Source: Saprospiraceae bacterium
Lineage (GTDB): Bacteria; Bacteroidota; Bacteroidia; Chitinophagales; Saprospiraceae
DNA: 32,305 bases
Direction: 5' to 3'
Assembly (NCBI GenBank): GCA_030645295.1
Contig: JAUSMG010000220.1
Location: 1 to 32,305, forward strand
The position numbers and the translations under genes were made by a program. Under the pieces are notes generated by a model. It worked only from the letters and a program-made list of their open reading frames with translations, had not been told where the DNA came from and made no database searches. Each line of letters starts with the position of its first letter. Positions within the stretch are counted from its first letter, which is position 1. Of the stretch, positions 1 through 7,375 are shown piece after piece.

Positions 1-126
1 GAAGGCATCAACTCTAAAATCCAACTTGCCAAACGACGAGCTAGAGGTTACCGGAACAAAGACAACTTTATGAACATGATCCTTTTCACTTGCGGCAAAC
101 TCAACTTTAAGCACTCACCCATATAA
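1..126 (+). mobile_element. 3' end of an ISL3-family (IS204/IS1001/IS1165-type) transposase, truncated by the window edge
   Basis: Frame 1 reads EGINSKIQLAKRRARGYRNKDNFMNMILFTCGKLNFKHSPI* with TAA at 124-126. The EGINSKIQ-KRRARGYRN-F motif is typical of the ISL3 transposase C-terminus. Confidence 0.8.
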
Positions 127-727
127 AGTCACGAAGAGCCAGAGTTATAATACCAATCTTCTCTATTGGGGTTAAAATTAGCATTTCAGTAATGTAACAT
201 CTTGAAGACATATGACTCCACATTTTAAATGCATCTTTCCGGGATATCAAATATGCATTCTGCAACTCACCTTCTACAATATTCTTAACGTCTTCAACCA
301 AAGCCAGTCGTTGCTTAGGGTCCAGTGCTTTCATTGCAACTTCCCCTTGAGGCGGCATTAAACTGTGTAATTTTTGTAAAGATCTCCTTAAACCAAGCAA
401 ATTCGCAGTCCTGACATTTTTTGCAATTCTTGCATCAAGTGCATAATGTCTGTTTGCAGTTGCGAGCTGACCTCCAATATCTTTTAGCATCTCATCTTGC
501 TTTAAAAGTTGGAGTTGTGAATTCTCATATAAATGTGTGAGTTGACGAAGTTGTAGATCCTGAAGGGAGTCATTCTGAGTTAACTCAAGTGATTTTTGAG
601 CCAGTGTGTTTGCAGTATTTGCCAATCTTGTTGCGATAATAGCAAAATATATAGTAACGAATAACCCTGCGATGGATAAAATCAGTCCACCTCGTTCGAG
701 GTTCCAAAAAGGGGACGTGTTTTGCAT
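107..727 (-). CDS. hypothetical membrane protein with one N-terminal TM segment; C-terminus runs into the transposase end
   Basis: 206 aa ORF with hydrophobic segment GGLILSIAGLFVTIYFAIIA followed by a helical region; its 3' end overlaps the transposase coding end by 20 nt. Confidence 0.6.
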   Translation of the reverse strand: MQNTSPFWNLERGGLILSIAGLFVTIYFAIIATRLANTANTLAQKSLELTQNDSLQDLQLRQLTHLYENSQLQLLKQDEMLKDIGGQLATANRHYALDARIAKNVRTANLLGLRRSLQKLHSLMPPQGEVAMKALDPKQRLALVEDVKNIVEGELQNAYLISRKDAFKMWSHMSSRCYITEMLILTPIEKIGIITLALRDFIWVSA

Positions 728-805
728 GTCGTTTGTAGGTTTAAATTTTTTTTGATGCTTTTGTCTAACAAACGTAAAAACCTAGAATAGCTTGTACTAG
801 TCTTC

Positions 806-988
806 ATTCTCGCCGCGCTTGGTGTTGTCACCATATCTGTCCGAAACCTTGGTTCAGTCTACTGTTGAAATTTTTTAGAATAGAAAAACTGACTCAAAAC
901 GCCGGAGAGCCTTCAGCATTTTCCCGGATTTAAAGCGAGGTTTCATGTTTCGGACAGCTGTGGTGAAAAACCAAGCACGGCGGGAAAT
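806..988. mobile_element. diverged MITE-like element with ~42 bp imperfect terminal inverted repeats
   Basis: Left arm 806-847 (attctcgccgcgcttggtgttgtcacc...ctgtccgaaac) pairs with right arm 948-988 (gtttcggacag...ggtgaaaaaccaagcacggcgggaaat). The outer sequence matches the element at 6105-6213. Confidence 0.6.
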
Positions 989-1008
989 TATTACAATAGC
1001 TCCATAAT

Positions 1009-1118
1009 AAACGGTCACCAGCAGCAGCCAGCCGGAAGAAACATAGTGTGGGAAAGGCGTTTCAAGTAGAGGCATCCGGTTTTCTACCCAAACTACCAAG
1101 CCGTTGCTGGCAGGAAGG
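1009..1118. repeat. ~110 bp direct repeat, copy A (partner 2029-2136)
   Basis: aaacggtcaccagcagcagccagccggaagaaacatagtgtgggaaaggcgtttcaagtagagg is identical to 2029-2092, and ctaccaagccgttgctggcaggaagg matches 2111-2136. Confidence 0.9.
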
Positions 1119-1181
1119 GTAATAAGGTCTTATCCTGTTGACTTAACTATCTATTTGACTATAATATCAGCTAGTCAGTCT

Positions 1182-1559
1182 TTATGATTTCTCGTGTACC
1201 ATTTTTTGAGCACGATAAAAGCCGTCGAGCAACTTTTCTATCAAATGGTCCAATTGCACATTGTTGGATTCAACCCATTGGCTAATGTCGTCTTTCAAAA
1301 CTATCTTTACTTCAGTCTGCTTAGCCTTGGCAGGAGCATTTACCTTGACCCAGTCGCCTTCGAAGTCTTCATCATAGGCATTGTTGTTATCGTCATAGTA
1401 GATCACGGCTTCCGGGACTACTATCCCACCCTTGGACAGTTTCATGACGTCCAATGCTTCTACTTTTATCCGATTAAAGTCAATCGAATAGTTGCTTACC
1501 GATTCCCCCGATTCCAATTTTTGCAGGGCTTCCGAAACAGATATTTTATGATTCGTCAT
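1182..1559 (-). CDS. putative antitoxin partner of the BrnT-like toxin, with RHH-like C-terminus
   Basis: 125 aa; overlaps the 3' end of the BrnT-like ORF by 14 nt. C-terminal TEVKIVLKDDISQWVESNNVQLDHLIEKLLDGFYRAQ looks like a ribbon-helix-helix segment. N-terminal ~75 aa unrecognised. Confidence 0.55.
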   Translation of the reverse strand: MTNHKISVSEALQKLESGESVSNYSIDFNRIKVEALDVMKLSKGGIVVPEAVIYYDDNNNAYDEDFEGDWVKVNAPAKAKQTEVKIVLKDDISQWVESNNVQLDHLIEKLLDGFYRAQKMVHEKS

Positions 1560-1842
1560 CTTCCTTGCTGTTTAGTTTGTTAGACAAATAAGCCCGTCTT
1601 TCGTCTTGGTTGGCCCGTCTTGCAGATATGATTCGTATTATGAGGTCTCTTGCTGTGTAAACTACGCTAATAATCGCCTGAAATGCCTTCCCTACGGTCA
1701 AATATCTAGTTTCTCCTTGTTTATCTGACACATATTCAAGCCTGTTTTTATCGTTGAAAACATCGGTCGCATCTTCAAAAGCAATTTTATGCTTCTCCTG
1801 ATTTGACTTGTTTTTGTTATCGTCCCAATCAAAATTAGGCAT
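1546..1842 (-). CDS. BrnT family toxin
   Basis: MPNFDWDDNKNKSNQEKHKIAFEDATDVFND...RYLTVGKAFQAIISVVYTARDLIIRIISARRANQDERRAY has the BrnT hallmarks (FDWD-KN--N--KHGI-FE-A, G------VV---R----RIISAR-A---ER--Y). Confidence 0.85.
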   Translation of the reverse strand: MPNFDWDDNKNKSNQEKHKIAFEDATDVFNDKNRLEYVSDKQGETRYLTVGKAFQAIISVVYTARDLIIRIISARRANQDERRAYLSNKLNSKEDDES

Positions 1843-1944
1843 GTTTTGGATTCAAAGTTAAATGATTCTACAAAAATCAGAGATACATTTAAAATTTATT
1901 TATGTGATTTTTCATCCTAATCCAATGCACTCGCCTTCGTCCCT

Positions 1945-2182
1945 CCCTGCCTTCATCAAGATTATGGCAGGTAAAATGGGGATATGGCAAAAACCCGCCT
2001 TCGCCCCTAGACGGGGCTATGGCGGGTAAAACGGTCACCAGCAGCAGCCAGCCGGAAGAAACATAGTGTGGGAAAGGCGTTTCAAGTAGAGGGAACTGTC
2101 TTCGCACCACCTACCAAGCCGTTGCTGGCAGGAAGGCTTCGACATTTTACCCGCCGTAGCCTTAGCGTAGGCGGGGTAAAAA
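1945..2182. repeat. cluster of REP-like short palindromes (ACCCGCC...GGCGGGT) around repeat copy B
   Basis: Copies near 1945-1978 (ctgccttcatcaagattatggcaggtaaaa), 1991-2032 (acccgccttcgcccctagacggggctatggcgggtaaaa) and 2146-2182 (ttttacccgccgtagccttagcgtaggcggggtaaaa). Confidence 0.6.
2029..2136. repeat. ~110 bp direct repeat, copy B (partner 1009-1118)
   Basis: See copy A; identical 64 bp and 26 bp blocks separated by a ~18 bp divergent segment. Confidence 0.9.
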
Positions 2183-2230
2183 CATAAATCCCGACTGTCA
2201 AATTGCCGCCCCCGGCGACCGTTATTTCAA

Positions 2231-2341
2231 TTTACGATTTACGATTTTGGATTTACGATTTTGTTGATTCGAAGCGATAAAAGATCTCCCCTTTTTCGGA
2301 TCAAAAAAATCGTAAATCGTAATTCCAAAATCGTAAATCCA
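2231..2341. repeat. inverted repeat of iterated TTTACGATTT units, abutting the nrdA stop codon
   Basis: tttacgatttacgattttggatttacgattttg (2231-2263) pairs with aaatcgtaaatcgtaattccaaaatcgtaaatcc (~2307-2340). Confidence 0.7.
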
Positions 2342-4780
2342 TTATGCAGAACACGCTTCGCAGTCCGGATTATCAATACTGCAAATCTTGCCTGCTACCT
2401 GTTCGATGTCCAGCGCCGACATCTGCACAGGAGCAGGCGCCGCTTTTTCTGCCGCCACGCTCGCCGTTACGATCGGCTCCGTAGACTTTGCATTCTGCAC
2501 AAACTTCTGCTGGTGCTTTTTGCTGAGGGTGAACTTGATCGGGTCGGTGGCCGCCTTGGAGCGGAGGTAGTACATGCCCGTTTTCAGGCCTTTTTGCCAG
2601 GCGTAGAAGTGCATCGACGAGAGTTTAGCAAACGTCGGCGCTTCCATGAACACGTTGAGGCTCTGGCTCTGGCAGATGTAAGCGCCACGATCCGCACTCA
2701 TGTCAATGATGACTTTCTGGCTGATTTCGTAGGCGGTTTTGTACACGTCGCGGACTTCTTTCGGAATGTCCTCGATGCCTTGTACCGAGCCGTTGGCGGC
2801 CATGATGGCTTCGCGCATTTCTTCGTCCCACATGCCGAGGCGCACGAGGTCGCGCATGAGGTGTTTGTTCACCACAATGTGCTCGCCCGCGAGGGTACGA
2901 CGGGTGTAGAGGTTCGAGGTATAAGGCTCGAAGCACTCGTTGTTGCCCAGGATCTGGCTGGTGCTGGCTGTTGGCATCGGCGCCACCAGTAGTGAATTGC
3001 GCAGTCCAACCTGCTTCACGCGCTCGCGCAAACCATCCCAATCCCAACGTTTTGAAGGGGTTACGCCCCATAGATCGAACTGGAACATGCCCTTGCTCAT
3101 CGGCGAACCCTGGAAGGTTTCGTAGGCGCCCAGTTTCTCCGCCAGGCTGGCAGATTCCGTCACTGCGGCGAAATAGATGGTCTCAAAAATGTCCTTGTTC
3201 AACTGCTTCGCTGCCTCGCTGTCGAAGGCCATACCCATCAGAATGAACGCATCGGCCAGTCCCTGCACCCCCAAACCAATGGGACGGTGGCGCATGTTCG
3301 AGTTCCGCGCTTCCGGGATCGGGTAGTAGTTTACATCAATGACCTTGTTCAGGTTGCGGGTCGCCACTTTGGTGATCTCCACAAGTTTGTCAAAGTCAAA
3401 TTTGCCGTTCACTACAAATTTTGGCAACGCAATGGACGCCAGGTTACACACCGCCACCTCGTCTTTCGATGTGTATTCGATGATCTCCGTGCAAAGGTTG
3501 GAGGAGCGAATGGTGCCCAGGTTTTGCTGGTTGCTCTTCTGATTTGCCGCGTCTTTGTAGAGGATGTAGGGAGTACCGGTTTCCGTCTGGCTTTCCATCA
3601 CGGCGTTCCAGAGATCGCGGGCTTTCACCACTTTACGGGCGCGGCCTTCTTTTTCGTACTGGTGGTACAGCGCTTCAAATTTCGCTCCGTACACGTCGAA
3701 CAGGCCCGGCGCTTCGTTCGGATCGAACAGCGTCCAGTCCGCATCGGCTTTCACGCGTTCCATGAATAAGTCGCTGATCCACAGGGCATAGAACAGGTCC
3801 CGGGCGCGGTTTTCTTCCTTGCCGTGGTTCTTTTTTAGTTCCAGAAACTCAAAAATATCGGCGTGCCATGGCTCGATATACACCGCGAAGGCGCCCTTGC
3901 GTTTGCCGCCGCCCTGGTCCACGTAGCGGGCCGCGTCGTTGAACACGCGCAGCATCGGGATGATCCCGTTGGAGGTGCCGCCTGTGCCTTTAATGTAGGA
4001 ACCCGTGGCGCGAATGTTGTGGATGCTCAGGCCGATGCCGCCCGCGCTCTGGCTGATGAGGGCGCAGCGGGAAAGCGTCTCGAAAATGCCCGCAATACTG
4101 TCGTCCGTCATGGTGAGCAGGAAGCAGGACGACATCTGTGGCTTTGGCGAGCCGGCGTTGAACAAGGTGGGCGTGGCGTGGATAAACCAGCGCTCGCTCA
4201 TCAGGTTGTAGGTCTCTATGGCCGCATCGATGTCTTCGCCGTGGATGCCGACGGCTACGCGCATGAAGAGGTGTTGTGGACGTTCCGCCACCTTGCCGTT
4301 CATGCGCATGAGGTAGGAGCGTTCCAGCGTTTTGAAGCCGAAGTAATCGAAGTCAAAATCGCGGTCAAAAATGATCGCCGAGTCGAAGCGGGACTTGTGC
4401 TGCTGCACGGTGCGATGGGTATCATCGCTGATGAGTCCTGCGCGATCGCCGGTTTTAGGATCCACATAGTGATAGAGATCGTCTATCACCTTGGAGAAAG
4501 ATTTTTCGGTCTCCTTGTGGAGGTTGCTCACAGCGATGCGCGCGGCCAACAGGGCATAGTCCGGGTGGATCGTAGCCATGGTGGCGGCTGTTTCTGCCGC
4601 AAGGTTGTCGAGTTCGACGGTGGTCACGCCGTCGTAAAGCCCCATGATGACTTTTTTAGAGACTTCAATGAGGTTGACGTAATTGGTATCGAGACCATAC
4701 GTCATTTTGCGGAGGCGCGCCGTGATCTTGTCGAACGACACTTCCTCTTTCTGACCGCTGCGTTTGATTACTTGCATCAT
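2342..4780 (-). CDS. nrdA: ribonucleoside-diphosphate reductase, alpha (large) subunit, class Ia, eukaryote-like
   Basis: 812 aa; N-terminal ATP-cone ([22 protein letters not shown]), [37 protein letters not shown]-terminal redox tail [13 protein letters not shown] resembling eukaryotic R1 tails. Confidence 0.97.
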   Translation of the reverse strand: MMQVIKRSGQKEEVSFDKITARLRKMTYGLDTNYVNLIEVSKKVIMGLYDGVTTVELDNLAAETAATMATIHPDYALLAARIAVSNLHKETEKSFSKVIDDLYHYVDPKTGDRAGLISDDTHRTVQQHKSRFDSAIIFDRDFDFDYFGFKTLERSYLMRMNGKVAERPQHLFMRVAVGIHGEDIDAAIETYNLMSERWFIHATPTLFNAGSPKPQMSSCFLLTMTDDSIAGIFETLSRCALISQSAGGIGLSIHNIRATGSYIKGTGGTSNGIIPMLRVFNDAARYVDQGGGKRKGAFAVYIEPWHADIFEFLELKKNHGKEENRARDLFYALWISDLFMERVKADADWTLFDPNEAPGLFDVYGAKFEALYHQYEKEGRARKVVKARDLWNAVMESQTETGTPYILYKDAANQKSNQQNLGTIRSSNLCTEIIEYTSKDEVAVCNLASIALPKFVVNGKFDFDKLVEITKVATRNLNKVIDVNYYPIPEARNSNMRHRPIGLGVQGLADAFILMGMAFDSEAAKQLNKDIFETIYFAAVTESASLAEKLGAYETFQGSPMSKGMFQFDLWGVTPSKRWDWDGLRERVKQVGLRNSLLVAPMPTASTSQILGNNECFEPYTSNLYTRRTLAGEHIVVNKHLMRDLVRLGMWDEEMREAIMAANGSVQGIEDIPKEVRDVYKTAYEISQKVIIDMSADRGAYICQSQSLNVFMEAPTFAKLSSMHFYAWQKGLKTGMYYLRSKAATDPIKFTLSKKHQQKFVQNAKSTEPIVTASVAAEKAAPAPVQMSALDIEQVAGKICSIDNPDCEACSA

Positions 4781-4845
4781 GATTGTGGGTTGTAGAAATG
4801 TTCTTTTTTATGTCGGATTGGGTTGTGCGATTGATTTTTAGTCTA

Positions 4846-5187
4846 TTATATCTGATTGAGCATATTTTCCATTTGCTGTTTGAAGTCGGCAAGTTTAGTC
4901 TCGCGTATTTCCCAAATGATGTTGTAGTCAATTCCAAAATAATCGTGGGCGATCCTGTGCCGAAGTCCTATAATCCTGCGCCATTCGACTTCTGGGAACT
5001 CGCTGTGCAATCGCTCCTCGATCCGGTTGGCTGCTTCGCCAATGATTTCAAAATTGCGCACAACGGCATCTGCGGTACGTTCGTCCTGCATAAAGTCGCC
5101 GAATTCCATCCCCGCTGTGTAGCGGAATATCTTGTCAATGGACTCAATTATGTCCATCAATAGGTCTTTGTTGCTTCGTTTAGACAT
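4846..5187 (-). CDS. HepT-like HEPN ribonuclease toxin (DUF86)
   Basis: 113 aa; contains RHRIAHDYF, i.e. RX4HXY HEPN motif; start overlaps the end of the upstream nucleotidyltransferase by 8 nt. Confidence 0.88.
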   Translation of the reverse strand: MSKRSNKDLLMDIIESIDKIFRYTAGMEFGDFMQDERTADAVVRNFEIIGEAANRIEERLHSEFPEVEWRRIIGLRHRIAHDYFGIDYNIIWEIRETKLADFKQQMENMLNQI

Positions 5188-5470
5188 ACTTCAAGTCTGA
5201 TTCAATGTGTTTAAAATAGCGGTCTTTCACACCGTTTCGAGTCACTAAGTCCACTTTACAGCCGAGCAGATCCTCCAACTCGCAAGCCAGGTCAATAAAT
5301 TCAATCCCGACTGGTTCGTTGAATTCCACCATGATATCCACATCGCTATCCGGCCTGTTGTCGCCCCGGCTGACCGAGCCGAAAATGGCCAGGCTTTTCA
5401 GCGGGTACTTGCTGAAAAGGTGCTCGCGCTGGGCGGCTAAAGTGGCGGATATGGTGGAGAAGTTGGTCAT
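5180..5470 (-). CDS. MntA-like minimal nucleotidyltransferase (antitoxin)
   Basis: IFGSVSRGDNRPDSDVDIMVEF matches GSX10DXD of MNT domains. Confidence 0.88.
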   Translation of the reverse strand: MTNFSTISATLAAQREHLFSKYPLKSLAIFGSVSRGDNRPDSDVDIMVEFNEPVGIEFIDLACELEDLLGCKVDLVTRNGVKDRYFKHIESDLKYV

Positions 5471-5555
5471 TTTTTATTCTTTTTGGTTTTGCGGAGTTAA
5501 AGGCTGAGGATGGCTTCTATGAGGTTTGGCCTTGGCTGAGCCGATGGTAAAATCA

Positions 5556-6095
5556 TTAAGCCTCAATATGCGCGACTATCTTCTTTTTAGTTAAATTATT
5601 CGAGGAGTATTGTTTGCCTATAGTGGACTCAATTGTAAAGCAAACTTTATCTCTTTCTTTGATTCTACAGATAACTTGTTCAACTAGATCAACAGTATCA
5701 TATTCAAATTCTTGCTGCTGTCCATGTTCTAATTTCATTGGAAATTTATGCTGTTCATTTAATAACACAAGTGAAAACCTATTTTTTCTGTCAATTTTTC
5801 TGGATAGTTTAATACCTGGTTGTTTAATATAAATAGGATTTGAGGATTTGTTAACTATGGTACATTTGATTAAAACTGGCCCTTTTTTTCTACCAAACGA
5901 GCCCAAATAAAGTGTATGCCGCATCTCAGCAGTCACCTTAACCTTTGATGATAAAGATGTGACGTATTGCTTAACTGGTTTGAAAAAAAATGTTATTAAA
6001 AATGTTATTGTACCAATTGTGGCTGCCCAAGTAGCAACTCTTACTTTATCGTCTGATTGATAAAGGTTTAAGTACCAGTTCCACAGTTCTGTCAT
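5556..6095 (-). CDS. hypothetical single-TM protein
   Basis: The 5556-6140 ORF; start moved to MTELWNWYLN (ATG at 6093-6095) because the upstream 15 codons lie partly in the inverted-repeat element. Confidence 0.6.
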   Translation of the reverse strand: MTELWNWYLNLYQSDDKVRVATWAATIGTITFLITFFFKPVKQYVTSLSSKVKVTAEMRHTLYLGSFGRKKGPVLIKCTIVNKSSNPIYIKQPGIKLSRKIDRKNRFSLVLLNEQHKFPMKLEHGQQQEFEYDTVDLVEQVICRIKERDKVCFTIESTIGKQYSSNNLTKKKIVAHIEA

Positions 6096-6104
6096 AAAAA
6101 ATTC

Positions 6105-6213
6105 ATTTCCCGCCGTGCTTGGTGTTTTCACCAAGCACACAGCGGAGTGAGTGTTTCAAATTCAGTTCCCATCCTAGTAGTGCTTGGTGAAAACACCAAG
6201 CACGGCGGGAAAT
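6105..6213. mobile_element. 109 bp MITE-like element with perfect 34 bp terminal inverted repeats
   Basis: atttcccgccgtgcttggtgttttcaccaagcac (6105-6138) is the exact reverse complement of gtgcttggtgaaaacaccaagcacggcgggaaat (6180-6213). Each arm holds its own hairpin gtgcttggtg-tttt-caccaagcac. Confidence 0.85.
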
Positions 6214-6371
6214 CACTGTAGTGCGTCCATGTCAATTTTCCAGTCAGTGACTGGAAAATTAGATATAGTTCGTAAAACTGCCGCATTTGGTACAAGTGCG
6301 TCTTACCGACATGTATGCGGATTCTGGTTGCATGTTTTTTAAAAGGCGTACTTAGTCTGAAAAACATTCTA

Positions 6372-6593
6372 CTATTCCCCTCTCCTGTTCCGCTCATCTT
6401 CTTCCATCTTTTTCCGCAAACTCAGCGGGCGCATATCCGTCCAAACTTCTTCGATATAGGCCAGGCATTCGGCTTTACTGCCTTGCTTGCCTGCATCGTT
6501 CCAGCCGAGTGCGTTTTCCCGGTCGGCGGGCCAGATGCTGTATTGTTCTTCGTGGTTTACGACCACTTTGTAGAGGGTGAGGTCTTCTTCCAT
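6372..6593 (-). CDS. MbtH family protein (solitary)
   Basis: [54 protein letters not shown] closely follows the MbtH signature (NxExQxSxWP...GW...L...WTDxRPxSL). Confidence 0.93.
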   Translation of the reverse strand: MEEDLTLYKVVVNHEEQYSIWPADRENALGWNDAGKQGSKAECLAYIEEVWTDMRPLSLRKKMEEDERNRRGE

Positions 6594-6640
6594 GGTGGTG
6601 TTAGTTTAGTTATTAGCGATTTTTTGCTTTCATCCGCAGG

Positions 6641-6946
6641 TTCTTCGCTTCGCGCAGAATGACACGCGAGCTTGGAATAGTTTCTTTTTCAAAATCAAAG
6701 CACTCAACACAAGCTTGCGTGTCATTCTGAGCGAAGCGAAGAACCCGTGTGAACCTATTGCAGTGCTTTCATTATCAGGTGCTTCACTTCGTTCAGAATG
6801 ACACGCGCGTTTGGGATGGTTTCTTCTTTTATAATCAAAGCACTCAACTCAAGCTTGCGTGTCATTCTGAGCGAAGCGAAGAACCCGTGTAAACCCTTCG
6901 CAGTGCTTTCATTATCAGGTGCTTCGTTGCGCTCAGCATGACACGT
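6641..6946. repeat. ~140 bp-period tandem repeat with a motif in alternating orientation
   Basis: GCGTGTCATTCTGAGCGAAGCGAAGAA at 6717-6743 and 6857-6883 (offset exactly 140). Reverse-complement variants at 6641-6667, ~6779-6806 and ~6919-6946. Confidence 0.85.
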
Positions 6947-6979
6947 CTGCTTGGGATGGTGAAGTGTGCAAAAGTTTGA

Positions 6980-7336
6980 TCACATATCCCATGGCTCTTC
7001 CCCGATAGTCCAAACTGGCAAATTGCCTTTTTCTATTTCCGCTTCACTATTCAAAAACCGCCAATCAGGATTGAATTTGGCAATCAGCGCCTCCTTTTTC
7101 TTTCGTGTCCAACCTTTGATTTGCTTCTCTCTGGCTATGGCCCACTCAATGTGGAAATAGTATTCGTAATAAATCAAGTTATAGCAGAAGTACTTTCCGG
7201 CAAAGGTCTTTCGCTCGTCCATGTTGTCTGCAAGATGTTCTTCCATTCGGCGTCCGAGGTCATTGGTCACGCCTGTGTACAGCACAGTTTTTACTGGGTT
7301 GGTAGTGATGTAAATAAAGTAGTTGTGGTGTTTCAT
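6980..7336 (-). CDS. GIY-YIG nuclease superfamily protein
   Basis: NYFIYITTNPVKTVLYTGVTNDLGRRMEEH...KYFCYNLIYYEYYFHIEWAIAREKQIKGWTRKKKEALI is typical of small standalone GIY-YIG proteins. Confidence 0.9.
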   Translation of the reverse strand: MKHHNYFIYITTNPVKTVLYTGVTNDLGRRMEEHLADNMDERKTFAGKYFCYNLIYYEYYFHIEWAIAREKQIKGWTRKKKEALIAKFNPDWRFLNSEAEIEKGNLPVWTIGEEPWDM

Positions 7337-7375
7337 GGACTGGTTTTTCTATGCGTTGGTTGATTTCACTTCCCA

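Noticed and set aside
875-1099. 74 aa ORF and the similar 73 aa ORF at 1889-2110 as a repeated small protein
   Set aside because: Shared peptide is explained entirely by the ~110 bp DNA direct repeat; surroundings differ and the rest of each ORF is unrelated. More likely non-coding.
1194-1583. 129 aa plus-strand ORF antisense to the antitoxin gene
   Set aside because: Opposite strand has the overlapping toxin/antitoxin gene arrangement with a recognisable partner; the plus ORF has no recognisable features.
4178-4190. Additional DnaA-like sequence cgtggataa inside nrdA, and ttatccgca near 7969
   Set aside because: Single-mismatch matches inside coding sequence, expected by chance at this window size.
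3863-4795. 310 aa plus-strand ORF antisense to nrdA (also 2261-2992, 3287-3769)
   Set aside because: Complementary to a clearly conserved nrdA reading frame; composition (rich in His/Val/Arg/Ala, no recognisable domain) is typical of a shadow ORF in moderately GC-rich coding DNA.
6128-6397. 89 aa minus-strand ORF
   Set aside because: Runs through the MITE-like element and overlaps the MbtH gene end; no domain.
6641-6946. Possible CRISPR array
   Set aside because: Period 140 bp, motif alternates orientation and linkers are repeated rather than unique; no cas genes.
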